Source: Oleispirillum sp963668495
Lineage (GTDB): Bacteria; Pseudomonadota; Alphaproteobacteria; Rhodospirillales; Rhodospirillaceae
DNA: 64,000 nt
Assembly (NCBI GenBank): GCA_963668495.1
Contig: OY764545.1
Span: 1,860,001 to 1,924,000 of the forward strand
Reading direction: 5' to 3'
Shown here: piece after piece, positions 16,601-25,088 of the stretch
How positions within the stretch are numbered: the stretch's first letter is position 1
Layout of the letters: the number at the start of each line of letters is the position of its first letter
Translations under genes and position numbers: made by a program
The notes under the pieces: generated by a model
Told to the model about the DNA's origin: nothing
Database searches by the model: none
Seen by the model: the letters and a program-made list of their open reading frames with translations, nothing else

Positions 16601-18259
16601 ATGTCCACAATAGTCACAGGTGCCAGTGGCACGACCTATATCAGTGGAACCGGAAACGGTGGCTTCAATTCTGCTGCCCTGATTCAGGAAGCCGTGGAAA
16701 TCAAGATGATCCCGGCCTACAGCCTAGATACTCAAATTGAAGACTTAAATTCAGAATTGGCTGGTTGGCAGAAAATGCAGGCCAATTTGAAAGCGTTGCG
16801 TGAAGCCGCAGAAGCGTTGTCTGCACAAACCGACGACAACGTTTTTGACAATCGTGCGGCCTATTTAAGTTCTTCCAGCATCGCAAACCCGGATGATGTG
16901 CTGGCGGTCAGCGTTGATAAAGATGCGGCTTTGGGTGTTTACGAAATCGAAGTTCTCAGCCTGGCAACGCAGCACAAGGTCGCATCGGCTGAAACCAGCG
17001 ATGTCACGTCTGCATTGGGATACGACGGTACGTTTTCTTTGCAGCAGGATGGCAAGACAGCGACTGAAATTACCGTAACCTCTGACATGTCATTGACCGA
17101 TATTGTGTCGACCATCAATGCCGCCAGCGCAGAAAGCGGTGTTTCCGCGACGCTGATGAAGACCAGTGATGGCGGTTTCACAATGATGCTGTCGTCGGTG
17201 GATACGGGGAAAAGCATGACCATGAGCACCGTCAGTGGTGATGATGTGTTGCAATCCCTTGGTGTCACTGATGCTTCCGGTGGTTTTGCCAACAGCCTTC
17301 AGGACGCATCAAATGCTGTTTTGAAGGTGGACGGTGTCACCGTGACCAGCAGCTCTAATGACATAGAAGGCTTAATGCCCGGTGTTTCCATCAGCCTTTA
17401 TGACGATTGTGTTGGCGAAACCATATCGCTGGAGGTCGGGCAGAGCCTTGATGATGTGGCAAGTGCCATCACAGGGATGGTCGATGCATTCAATACTTAC
17501 CGTGAATTTGCGCTGTTAAATCAGCAAACCGATGAAAATGGCGCGGTGGAGGGGGCGGTCCTTTTCGGGGAAAGTCTGCTGCGGACGGCAAACGCTGATT
17601 TGTTTAAAATTCTGGGGATGTCGGTTGAGGTCGATGGCAAAACCTATTCCGTTGCCGATCTTGGCATATCCTTGGATGACAACAACGCCCTTCAGGTAGA
17701 TGAAGACAAGCTTGAGGAAATGCTGATCCAGAACCCGGATGTTCTGCAGGCATTTTTGCAGCAGCAAACCAAGGTATCCAATTCTGACCTGTACGTCGCC
17801 GAAGCGCCGGGAAATCTGGCGGCTGGGGATTACGATGTTGAAATCGTGACCGATGCGGCTGGCAATATTACTTCGGCTTCGATTGATGGTGTTGCGTTGG
17901 AAGTTAGCAACAAAACCATCAAGGGCGCAGCAGGGACCCCCTTTGAAGGGCTGCGCATGGTGTACACCGGCAATGGCAGTCAGAACATCACCTTATCGGT
18001 TAGTCCGGGACTGGCGGATACCATGGTGTCCGCCCTTGATGGCTACATTGATGAAAATGACGGGCGCATTCAGAACGAAATTGAATCCATCAACTCCACA
18101 ATCGACGGCAAGCAGGATGAACGCGACCGGATAGCCGCACAGGCAGAAAAATATGAAGAGTATCTGGTCAGTTATTACGCCCGGATTGAGGCAAAAATAG
18201 AAGCCGCCGAGATTGCCTTGGTGCAAGTCGAAGCATTGCTGAACAGCAATAAAGATTAA
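16601..18259 (+). CDS. fliD: Flagellar filament cap protein FliD (HAP2)
   Basis: A 552-residue cap protein. The FliD_N domain (about 20-125, with 'IDTQIEDLNSELAGWQKMQANLKALREAAEAL' type helices) and the FliD_C domain end in the coiled coil 'RDRIAAQAEKYEEYLVSYYARIEAKI'. The ATG at 16601 lies in the expected spot after the flagellin stem-loop. One cysteine is present in a variable domain (YDDCVGET). fliS follows 22 bases after the stop. Confidence 0.9.
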   Translation: MSTIVTGASGTTYISGTGNGGFNSAALIQEAVEIKMIPAYSLDTQIEDLNSELAGWQKMQANLKALREAAEALSAQTDDNVFDNRAAYLSSSSIANPDDVLAVSVDKDAALGVYEIEVLSLATQHKVASAETSDVTSALGYDGTFSLQQDGKTATEITVTSDMSLTDIVSTINAASAESGVSATLMKTSDGGFTMMLSSVDTGKSMTMSTVSGDDVLQSLGVTDASGGFANSLQDASNAVLKVDGVTVTSSSNDIEGLMPGVSISLYDDCVGETISLEVGQSLDDVASAITGMVDAFNTYREFALLNQQTDENGAVEGAVLFGESLLRTANADLFKILGMSVEVDGKTYSVADLGISLDDNNALQVDEDKLEEMLIQNPDVLQAFLQQQTKVSNSDLYVAEAPGNLAAGDYDVEIVTDAAGNITSASIDGVALEVSNKTIKGAAGTPFEGLRMVYTGNGSQNITLSVSPGLADTMVSALDGYIDENDGRIQNEIESINSTIDGKQDERDRIAAQAEKYEEYLVSYYARIEAKIEAAEIALVQVEALLNSNKD

Positions 18260-18281
18260 TTCAAAGCCACAGGAGGCAGGT

Positions 18282-18731
18282 ATGACACAGCAACTTCAGC
18301 GAGGGATAGAAGCATATGGTGCGGCTCGGCGGTCTCAGGTGCCGCTGTGTGCTCTGGTTGATCTTTATGATTCCATGTTCTGCGCGATTTCACATGCTAA
18401 GGCATTTTGCCTGCAGTCCCGCCCGGAAGATGAATTCAACTCGGTCATGCGGGCAACACTGATCATACAGGGTTTGTCTGCCAATCTGAATGATGGGGAT
18501 CAGCGCACCAAGTCAATTGCAGAGACAATGCAAAAGTACTACAGGACAACGCTGGAACAGTTGCACCGGGCAAAGCAAGCCAAATCACCCGATGCAGAGC
18601 TGCGCTATGCCAGTGTACAGCGGCAGGTTCTGGTGATGCGTAATGCGTGGGCATCCGTCGCGGGTATGCCTGAGTTATCCTTGGCAGGCTCGGCAATTTT
18701 TTCCGATTCCCCGGCAAAAACTGCCGAATGA
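18282..18731 (+). CDS. fliS: Flagellin export chaperone FliS
   Basis: A 149-residue helical protein. The N-terminal 'GIEAYGAARRSQ', the helix 'LVDLYDSMFCAISHAKAF', and 'IIQGLSANLNDGD' followed by a tyrosine-rich 'TMQKYYRTTLEQL' reproduce the FliS pattern. FliS binds the C-terminal helix of flagellin and stops early polymerisation. AGGAGG precedes the ATG. It closes the plus flagellar arm. Confidence 0.85.
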   Translation: MTQQLQRGIEAYGAARRSQVPLCALVDLYDSMFCAISHAKAFCLQSRPEDEFNSVMRATLIIQGLSANLNDGDQRTKSIAETMQKYYRTTLEQLHRAKQAKSPDAELRYASVQRQVLVMRNAWASVAGMPELSLAGSAIFSDSPAKTAE

Positions 18732-18768
18732 CGTTTTGTTTTTAGCCTGCTAAGACAGGAGACGAACT

Positions 18769-19401
18769 GTGAACGCTTCGGGCGGATATAACGGTGCTAC
18801 GGTACTTGATGATACCCAAGCCGCGGGGGGCTGGATGGATAGTGCAGCGGCCATGGAGCAGCCGGGGACAACGTCTGACGATTTGACAGACGAAAACCTG
18901 ATGCTGCGCGTACAGCAAGGGGATAAAGCTGCCTTTCGTCGTCTTGTCGCGCGTCATATCGACCGGATTGTCGGGACGGCGCGTCGCATTGTCGGGCCCG
19001 CAGAGGCCGAAGATGTAGCACAGGACGTTTTCCTGAAAATTTGGACGCATAAGGATCAATGGCAGCCCGGGCAGGCTCGTTTCCGAACATGGCTTTATCG
19101 GGTGGCGGTAAACCGTTGCATTGATGTTACTCGGAAAACGAAGCCCCATTGTATTGACGATGTGCCTGAATTGGTGGATGAAACACCCGGCCCATATGCG
19201 CAATGCGTGCAACAACAGGAAGCCACGCGGTTGCGTGCTGCGATGGAGCATTTATCCGACCATCAACGCACGGCAATTACGCTGTATTATCACGAAAGTT
19301 TGACGGCAGCAGAAGTTGCTGAGATTATGGGGCTTAAGCTGAACGCCGTAGAGTCTCTGTTGAAGCGGGGACGGCAAAAATTGCGGAGTGTTCTGAAGTA
19401 G
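18769..19401 (+). CDS. ECF-family RNA polymerase sigma factor
   Basis: A 210-residue sigma factor with a GTG start and AGGAG seven bases upstream. After a 45-residue disordered lead, the sigma-2 region (about 45-115, 'AEDVAQDVFLKIW' and 'FRTWLYRVAVNRCIDVTRK') binds core and -10 DNA, and the sigma-4 region (about 150-205) carries the HTH 'LTAAEVAEIMGLKLNAVESLLKRG'. The next two genes encode a one-TM protein and a periplasmic protein, giving a sigma/anti-sigma/sensor layout like CnrH-CnrY-CnrX. The start lies 37 bases after fliS, but I do not take it as flagellar. Confidence 0.9.
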   Translation: MNASGGYNGATVLDDTQAAGGWMDSAAAMEQPGTTSDDLTDENLMLRVQQGDKAAFRRLVARHIDRIVGTARRIVGPAEAEDVAQDVFLKIWTHKDQWQPGQARFRTWLYRVAVNRCIDVTRKTKPHCIDDVPELVDETPGPYAQCVQQQEATRLRAAMEHLSDHQRTAITLYYHESLTAAEVAEIMGLKLNAVESLLKRGRQKLRSVLK

Positions 19402-19436
19402 TCGGAACGCCCAGCCATACTCACGCGGAGGGATCA

Positions 19437-19955
19437 ATGACGCCAGAAGAATTCCGGTCGTTACTCGATACCTACGGTGCCGATTTGACGCTCTGGCCGC
19501 ACCAGAAACGTCATCAAGCGCACCAATTGATGCAGCAGTCTGCGGATGCTCGAAATGCATTTGCAGAGGCAAAGGAATTTGATGACCTGTTGCGACAGCC
19601 GGAACCGGAACTGTCAGCAGGCGGTCGCGATGCCTTGGTGGGGTCCATTATGGACCGCCTTGATGATCTGGACTGTGTTGGCGGTACCGGACATGAAAAG
19701 GTGTTTCCGTCAAAAAAGAGTCAAACCTCCGTTGCGATTGATGCACGCCCGGTACAGCCAAAGGGGTTGAGCTGGTTTGGGGTGTTTATTCGTCCCTTTG
19801 CACCGCTGTGTGCGTTGTGCTTTGTGTGTGGTCTCGTTATCGGGGCGGGGGTGTTTTTGAAGTCTGGAGCCGCCGGGTTCGATGCGTTTTCCAGAACTGA
19901 ATATCTGTACACCATCGGCGAAAGCGAGTATCTGCTTTCACGCGGCAATGATTGA
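19437..19955 (+). CDS. One-TM protein, probable anti-sigma factor
   Basis: A 172-residue protein with a cytosolic N-terminal part of about 105 residues, one TM helix at about 115-140, and a short periplasmic tail. The TM segment holds a CxxCxxC pattern (PLCALCFVCG). Topology and place directly after the ECF sigma gene fit a membrane anti-sigma factor, although the N-terminus does not show a clear zinc-ASD HxxxCxxC motif. GGAGGG precedes the ATG. Function is inferred from context. Confidence 0.6.
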   Translation: MTPEEFRSLLDTYGADLTLWPHQKRHQAHQLMQQSADARNAFAEAKEFDDLLRQPEPELSAGGRDALVGSIMDRLDDLDCVGGTGHEKVFPSKKSQTSVAIDARPVQPKGLSWFGVFIRPFAPLCALCFVCGLVIGAGVFLKSGAAGFDAFSRTEYLYTIGESEYLLSRGND

Positions 19956-19967
19956 ACGAGATAAATA

Positions 19968-20435
19968 ATGAAACGCTGGCTGGTGGCCTCTTTGGCTATG
20001 AACTTGGTGATGATTGGTGTGTTCGTCGGGTATTTTGGTGCTGCGATCACGACATTTGCTTCGCCACCGTTGCCGCCGCCGCCCATGAAAAAAGATTGGT
20101 TGTTGACGGTTGTTGAGAAAACCGTCGCAGGGTTTGAAGATGACCGCCGTCAGGGTGCGTTAAAGATCATTGAAACGGTTAAGGCATCTTATGCAGATCG
20201 GATTGATCAGGTCCGTTTGCCGCCGCAGCGTTCCGATGGGCTTCTGGTCGAATTCGTTGCGGGGGAATTGCCGCGAGACTTGCCAGAGATGCGAAGTGTA
20301 GAAGAATTTCACGCACTTCGGGCGCAACGGGCCCATGAACTGTTTTACCAATTACAATTCTATCTGACGCCTGATGAACGTACCATGATCGCACAGGCCC
20401 TGCGTGATCATTTCCGCGTTCCACAGGGGCTATAG
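19968..20435 (+). CDS. Periplasmic heavy-metal sensor-like protein
   Basis: A 155-residue protein with an N-terminal signal anchor (about 5-28), a proline-rich linker (PPLPPPPMKK), and a helical periplasmic domain containing a paired-histidine stretch (FHALRAQRAHELFY) and the 'LTPDERTMIAQAL' ending seen in CpxP/Spy/CnrX-like proteins. In CnrYXH such a protein binds metal and releases the anti-sigma/sigma pair. It begins 12 bases after the anti-sigma-like gene. Metal binding is an inference from family and histidines. Confidence 0.55.
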   Translation: MKRWLVASLAMNLVMIGVFVGYFGAAITTFASPPLPPPPMKKDWLLTVVEKTVAGFEDDRRQGALKIIETVKASYADRIDQVRLPPQRSDGLLVEFVAGELPRDLPEMRSVEEFHALRAQRAHELFYQLQFYLTPDERTMIAQALRDHFRVPQGL

Positions 20436-20479
20436 CCTTTCCTTTGTCATTGCTTTTACCAGAGTTCGGAGGCGGTTCG

Positions 20480-21106
20480 TTGATTCCATTTGATGTTATG
20501 CTGATGTTTGTGTTGGCGTCCACTGCGCTCGCGTTGGCTCCCGGCCCGGATAACATATTTGTCCTGACCCAGTCGGCACTGCATGGACGTTTGTCCGGTG
20601 TGGTGGTGACATTGGGGCTGTGTACTGGGTTGATTGTGCATACGACAGCGGTGGCATTTGGTGTTGCCGCGATTTTCAAAACCTCTGTCCTGGCGTTCAC
20701 GGTGTTGAAAGTTGTGGGGGCGGCTTATTTGCTCTACCTCGCTTGGGGTGCTTTTCATGCGGGTGCGTCCCGGATTTCCATGACGGATGGTGCGTCTCCA
20801 TCGCTGGCTAAATTATACAGGCGTGGCATTGTCATGAATGTGACCAACCCTAAGGTTGCCATATTCTTTTTGGCGTTCTTGCCGCAATTTGCCGACCCGG
20901 TTCGCGGGTCTTTGCCGGTGCAAATTTATTTGTTCGGTGCGTTGTTTATGGCCACGGCCTTGGTTGTGTTTTGCGGAATTGCAGTTGGGGGTGGAACCCT
21001 TGGTAACTGGCTGAAACAATCGGCAAAGGCGCAAGCCATTATGAATAAGGTCGCGGGAACGGTGTTTGTCGCGCTCGCCGGACGTTTGCTCCTGACCGAG
21101 AGATAG
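20480..21106 (+). CDS. LysE-family exporter
   Basis: A 208-residue, six-TM amino-acid exporter. The TTG at 20480 is chosen because GGAGG lies eight bases upstream and the resulting N-terminus (IPFDVMLMFVLASTALALAPGPDN) matches the family; the frame opens at 20444. The conserved APGPDN motif and 'MNVTNPKVAIFFLAFLPQF' segment are intact. Substrates in this family are amino acids such as homoserine, threonine or leucine; which one is not readable. It may be a target of the ECF trio upstream. Confidence 0.85.
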   Translation: MIPFDVMLMFVLASTALALAPGPDNIFVLTQSALHGRLSGVVVTLGLCTGLIVHTTAVAFGVAAIFKTSVLAFTVLKVVGAAYLLYLAWGAFHAGASRISMTDGASPSLAKLYRRGIVMNVTNPKVAIFFLAFLPQFADPVRGSLPVQIYLFGALFMATALVVFCGIAVGGGTLGNWLKQSAKAQAIMNKVAGTVFVALAGRLLLTER

Positions 21107-21209
21107 TGTCTTAGGCTATAGTCGTGGTGACAAACTTTATGCTGAATGACTTGCTGATTTCGTGCTTTTGGTGCGATAAAGCCGCATCCGTTGTGAAAGG
21201 GGTGTCTAA

Positions 21210-22184
21210 ATGCTGACTGATGATGTGGTGCGGGCCGCTATTCCCGCGGCTTTAACCGAAGCACATATTCCTGAATTGCCGAATTACTACCGTGGCAAAG
21301 TCCGTGAAAACTATGATTTGCCCGATGGTCGGCGCATCCTGATTTCTACGGATCGTCAAAGTGCATTTGATAAGGTTCTGTCTGCGGTTCCGTTTAAAGG
21401 GCAAGTCCTGACCCAGACGGCTCGTTTCTGGTTTGAAGCCACCAAAGATATTTGCCCCAATCACGTTCTGGATTACCCGGACCCTAATGTGGTCGTGGGC
21501 CGTAAGCTTGATATGCTGCCGATTGAAGTCATTGTGCGTGATTACATGACCGGGTCGACGGAAACCTCGATTTGGCCCATGTATCGGGATGGCAAACGTG
21601 AAATGTACGGCCTGCATTTCCCCGATGGTTTGCGCAAGAACGATAAATTGCCGCAGACCATTCTGACCCCGACGACCAAGGCGGATGTTTGCGGACATGA
21701 TGAGCCGATTTCCGCAAAAGGCATTGTGGAGCAGGACCTGTTGACGCAGGCACAATGGGATGAAGTTGAACGCGTGGCTTTGGCTTTGTTCGCTCGCGGT
21801 CGTGAGATAGCTGCTCAGAATGGTTTGATCCTTGTGGACACCAAATTTGAATTTGGCGTAGACGCGGATGGTGTGATCACCTTGGCAGATGAAATTCTGA
21901 CCCCGGATAGCAGTCGTTATTGGAAGGCATCTTCCTATGCAGAGCGTCACGCTGCGGGCGAAGAACCGGAAAGCTTGGACAAGGAATTCTTGCGGCTGTG
22001 GATTGCGGAACGATGCGATCCGTATAAGGATCCGATTCCCGATATTCCTGACGAGACTCTTGTGGATTTCAGCCGTCGTTACGTCGCATTGTATGAGGCT
22101 GTGACCGGAAAAATCTTTAATGCACCGAAAACTGGGGTCGCAGTTAAAGACCGCATTCGTGAGAATTTGAAGTCGTATTTCTAA
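21210..22184 (+). CDS. purC: SAICAR synthase, long form (first of two purC genes)
   Basis: A 324-residue phosphoribosylaminoimidazole-succinocarboxamide synthase, which joins aspartate to CAIR in purine synthesis. Signatures: 'YRGKVRENYDL', 'ISTDRQSAFD', 'VIVRDYMTGSTETS' and 'LVDTKFEFG'. It is longer than the usual bacterial PurC and differs strongly from the short PurC at 46825-47592. AGGGG precedes the ATG. It stands apart from the other pur genes and is followed by a strong terminator. Confidence 0.92.
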   Translation: MLTDDVVRAAIPAALTEAHIPELPNYYRGKVRENYDLPDGRRILISTDRQSAFDKVLSAVPFKGQVLTQTARFWFEATKDICPNHVLDYPDPNVVVGRKLDMLPIEVIVRDYMTGSTETSIWPMYRDGKREMYGLHFPDGLRKNDKLPQTILTPTTKADVCGHDEPISAKGIVEQDLLTQAQWDEVERVALALFARGREIAAQNGLILVDTKFEFGVDADGVITLADEILTPDSSRYWKASSYAERHAAGEEPESLDKEFLRLWIAERCDPYKDPIPDIPDETLVDFSRRYVALYEAVTGKIFNAPKTGVAVKDRIRENLKSYF

Positions 22185-22217
22185 GTGTTCTCAGAGCGTT
22201 ACGTGCTTAATCTTTTG

Positions 22218-22249
22218 AAAAGCTCCCTGTTCGTGAAGGGAGCTTTTTT
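22218..22249 (+). terminator. Rho-independent terminator after purC
   Basis: An 11-bp perfect stem AAAAGCTCCCT / AGGGAGCTTTT, an 8-base loop, then a T-run (22244-22249). A textbook terminator separating purC from the DUF134-led operon. Confidence 0.95.
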
Positions 22250-22256
22250 GCATTGA

Positions 22257-22320
22257 TAATGAACGTATGTTCATTAAGCTTGCAATATCGATAGATTGGC
22301 GTATTATGAGCATATGTTCA
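22257..22320 (+). promoter_or_regulatory. Promoter with two palindromic operators of the ferredoxin-ATPase/NifX operon
   Basis: A sigma-70 pair TTGCAA (22280-22285) and TATTAT (22302-22307) is spaced 16 bases apart. TGAACGTATGTTCA (22260-22273, inside the longer perfect arms TAATGAAC/GTTCATTA) lies just before the -35. TGAGCATATGTTCA (22307-22320) overlaps the -10 end and the transcription start. The sites are 47 bases apart, about 4.5 turns. Binding there would block transcription; the DUF134 protein encoded next is the obvious candidate. Confidence 0.65.
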
Positions 22321-22336
22321 AAACAGGGAGGAGCGA

Positions 22337-22762
22337 ATGCCGCGTCCACGAAAGCAGTGTGTTATTCAGGCCCCGGTTGCGGCACGGTTTTATAAGCCAC
22401 AGGGTATTCCCATGCGGTCGTTAAAAGCGTTGCCATTGTCGCCGGAGGGACTGGAAGCCATGCGCCTAGCCGATGTCGAGGGGTTGGAGCATACGGCAGC
22501 TGCTGCGGTGATGGAGGTCTCTCGCCCAACGTTTTCCCGTCTTCTGGCTGAGGCACGCACAACAGTTGCAACTGCTTTGGTGCAGGGATGGGCGTTGGAT
22601 ATCGCAGGCTTTGATGATGCGGAATGGGAGCCGCATGCATCAGCTAAGCCTTGCGGTCAGTTGCGAGGGGCACGTCGTCGCCGGGGGCACCGCAATCGCT
22701 GGCATGAGGATGATCCACATGCTCCCGCTTCAGAGGAGGAGAAGGACAATGCCCAATCGTGA
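22337..22762 (+). CDS. DUF134 (UPF0251) helix-turn-helix regulator
   Basis: A 141-residue protein beginning MPRPRK, as is typical of UPF0251. The HTH is about 50-75 (LEHTAAAAVMEVSRPTFSRLLAEAR), of the sigma-4-like type. The tail is basic then acidic. GGGAGGAG precedes the ATG. Family members sit with NifX-like and ferredoxin-ATPase genes in many anaerobes and facultative bacteria, as here. It overlaps the next gene by 14 bases and likely controls the operon from the paired operators upstream. Confidence 0.88.
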   Translation: MPRPRKQCVIQAPVAARFYKPQGIPMRSLKALPLSPEGLEAMRLADVEGLEHTAAAAVMEVSRPTFSRLLAEARTTVATALVQGWALDIAGFDDAEWEPHASAKPCGQLRGARRRRGHRNRWHEDDPHAPASEEEKDNAQS

Positions 22763-23270
22763 TGGAACAGGCCCGCGCGGGCAAGGCTGTGGTCAAGGTC
22801 GGGGTCGCGGTCAAGGTCGTGGACGCGGCATGGGCCAGCAAAACCGTAACCGTGGACAAGGCTTAGGCCTTGGTGCAGGTCAGGGACAGTGTTTGCGCCA
22901 AGCTGATGATGCCGTTCTTGCTGCTGGTGATGTCACTGGCCTGATTGCAGTCAGTGCCAAGTCGGATACGGAATTGGCAGAGGTCGACCCACGCTTTGGG
23001 CGGACGGATTGGTTTGCCTTGTTTGAGGCAGATGGAACCTTCCGTTGTGCGCTGGATAATCGTGAAAGTGATGCAATGGCCCATGGTGCAGGATTGGCTG
23101 CTGTGCAGCGTTTGGCTCAGGCTGGGGTTAAAACAGTTGTGACGGGACAGGTCGGTCCGAAGGCAACGGCTGCATTGGCTGCTGCGCATATGTTGGTGAT
23201 CGACAATTGCGCAGAACCGACAGCAAAGGCAGCAGCACAGACCGCGCTGGCAGCAATGGCACATAACTGA
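22749..23270 (+). CDS. NifX/NifB-family (Fe-Mo cofactor-like) protein with Gly/Arg-rich head
   Basis: A 173-residue protein. The first 55 residues are a low-complexity Gly-Gln-Arg head (repeats of GQGRGRG) like that of DUF5320-type small proteins. The rest is a dinitrogenase iron-molybdenum-cofactor domain ('VDPRFGRTDWFALFEADG', 'VKTVVTGQVGPKA'). Such domains bind metal-sulfur clusters; orange protein of Desulfovibrio is one. AGGAGGAGAAGG precedes the ATG at 22749. Its stop overlaps the next start as TGATG. Confidence 0.85.
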   Translation: MPNRDGTGPRGQGCGQGRGRGQGRGRGMGQQNRNRGQGLGLGAGQGQCLRQADDAVLAAGDVTGLIAVSAKSDTELAEVDPRFGRTDWFALFEADGTFRCALDNRESDAMAHGAGLAAVQRLAQAGVKTVVTGQVGPKATAALAAAHMLVIDNCAEPTAKAAAQTALAAMAHN

Positions 23271-24202
23271 TGATTATCACCGTTGCCAGTGGCAAGGGTG
23301 GTACAGGCAAAACATCTGTCGCGGCGGCACTGGTGCGCGCGTGGGCGCGCCCCTGTGTCGCGGTTGATTTGGATGTAGAAGCCCCAAACCTGCACCTGTT
23401 CTTGAACCCCGTGTGGTCAGGGCAGGTGCAGGCCACCTTAACCGTGCCGGAAATTGCAAACCCCACAGCCTGCACGGGGTGTGGGGCTTGCACGGATATA
23501 TGCGCCTTTAATGCAATTTTGAATTTTGGGGATTTTCCAGTGGTGTTCCCTGAAATGTGCCATGGCTGTGAGGGATGTTTTGCCGTGTGTCGCGCCGGGG
23601 TTTTGTCGCGTTCCGCCCGCGTCTTGGGAGATGTGCAATGGGGGCAGGCCACACTACCTAAACAAGTTGTTCCCCTTGTGATGGGGCGGCAAAGAATTGG
23701 CGAAGCCATGAGCCCACCATTAATGAGAGAGGTGTTGCGGCGCATGGGGGGTATTTGTACAGAGCTTGGGCAACCCCTTGATCTGGCAGATACGATCATT
23801 GATGCGCCGCCGGGGGCGTCCTGCCCCGCTATGGAGGCGGTACAGCCTTCGGATGTCGTCCTGTTGGTTGCCGAACCGACACCGTTCGGATTGCATGATC
23901 TGGATATGGCGTGGCAGGCGTTTTCCGGCCTTGGTAAGCCCATTGCCGTGGTTGTTAATCGTGCTGGTGGTGGCGGAGTAAAGGGGGATGCGGCCCTTGC
24001 GGACTGGTGTCACCAACGTGATTTGCCAATTGTTGGGCGACTTCCCTATAGCAGAGCCGTGGCAGAGGCTTACGCCCGCCGCCTTTCCGTGGATACGGTT
24101 TCAGAAGAATACGCGCAGGAAATCAAGAAGATAGCCAACGAGTTGTTGTACGTCTTTGGGGCTGAGTACCGGACTGCTGAGGAGGTTTGTCATGCCCTTT
24201 GA
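23270..24202 (+). CDS. MinD-type P-loop ATPase with inserted 2[4Fe-4S] ferredoxin domain (1)
   Basis: A 310-residue protein. A deviant Walker A (SGKGGTGKTS, about 7-16) places it in the MinD/Mrp class. Two clusters of the form CxxCxxCxxxC (CTGCGACTDIC and CHGCEGCFAVC, about 65-110) should bind two [4Fe-4S] centres. 'DAPPGASCP' is the Walker B-like part. Family members are thought to move or load metal clusters. It is coupled to the genes on both sides (start overlap TGATG; 11-base overlap with the next gene). Confidence 0.9.
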   Translation: MIITVASGKGGTGKTSVAAALVRAWARPCVAVDLDVEAPNLHLFLNPVWSGQVQATLTVPEIANPTACTGCGACTDICAFNAILNFGDFPVVFPEMCHGCEGCFAVCRAGVLSRSARVLGDVQWGQATLPKQVVPLVMGRQRIGEAMSPPLMREVLRRMGGICTELGQPLDLADTIIDAPPGASCPAMEAVQPSDVVLLVAEPTPFGLHDLDMAWQAFSGLGKPIAVVVNRAGGGGVKGDAALADWCHQRDLPIVGRLPYSRAVAEAYARRLSVDTVSEEYAQEIKKIANELLYVFGAEYRTAEEVCHAL

Positions 24203-25088
24203 GATCACGATTTTAAGTGGGAAGGGAGGGACGGGAAAAACTTCCGTGACTGCGGCCTTTGCTCAACTCGCCGCCGCAGATGTGATCTGTGATTTGGATG
24301 TGGATGCATCCAATCTTCCGCTGTTGATGCAGCCTGAACTTCGGGAAAGGCATACGTTCGTTTCCGGTGAAGTTGCGTCTTTGGATCGGAACCGTTGTCG
24401 TGATTGCGGACGTTGCCTCAGCTTTTGCAAGTTTGGTGCAATTTATGAGGACGATGGCGAAATTCACCTGAACCCGGCGGCCTGCGAGGGCTGTGGTGTT
24501 TGCGCCCGCTTTTGCCGCCCGGGAGCCATAACCATGCATCCCCGGACGTGTGGCGAATGGTATGTCTCTGACACGCAGGCCGGAACCATGATCCATGCTC
24601 GGCTCAATCCGGGGGAGGAAAATTCGGGTCGACTGATTTCCACATTGCGGCAGGATGCCCGACAGCGCGTGTCCGATCAGGAAAATGCGCTGATTTTATC
24701 AGATGGCCCGCCGGGGATCGGGTGCCCGGTGATCAGTTCCGTAACGGGGACGCAGTGTGTGATCTGTGTGACCGAGCCAACCGCTTCGGGGTTGCATGAT
24801 TTGCAACGGGTCGTGGGGGTCGCGGGCCATTTTAAGGTTCCGGTGGCAGTTATCCTGAATAAGGACGGATTGCACGATGATCTCTCGCGCGAGATTGAAA
24901 ACTTTGCCGAACAAAATGGATTACCTGTCTTGGGGCGTATTCCGTACTCAGATGCAGTAATGCCTGCGATTGTTGATGGGGCCACGCTGTTGGATGTCCC
25001 CGAAATCGCAGTTCCGCTGCGTGGTGCGTGGAATGCCTTGTGTCGTTGGCAGGGGATAGAAAAGGAATACAAAGATGAAAAACTGTAA
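24192..25088 (+). CDS. MinD-type P-loop ATPase with inserted 2[4Fe-4S] ferredoxin domain (2)
   Basis: A 298-residue paralog of the preceding gene. Walker A SGKGGTGKTS, cysteine clusters CRDCGRCLSFC and CEGCGVCARFC, and 'SDGPPGIGCP' are all present. The start at 24192 follows GGAGG by seven bases; the frame opens at 24156 but inside the previous gene. Two divergent copies in tandem suggest a heterodimer, as with the paired ATPases of the orange-protein loci. It overlaps the next gene by 14 bases. Confidence 0.9.
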   Translation: MPFEITILSGKGGTGKTSVTAAFAQLAAADVICDLDVDASNLPLLMQPELRERHTFVSGEVASLDRNRCRDCGRCLSFCKFGAIYEDDGEIHLNPAACEGCGVCARFCRPGAITMHPRTCGEWYVSDTQAGTMIHARLNPGEENSGRLISTLRQDARQRVSDQENALILSDGPPGIGCPVISSVTGTQCVICVTEPTASGLHDLQRVVGVAGHFKVPVAVILNKDGLHDDLSREIENFAEQNGLPVLGRIPYSDAVMPAIVDGATLLDVPEIAVPLRGAWNALCRWQGIEKEYKDEKL

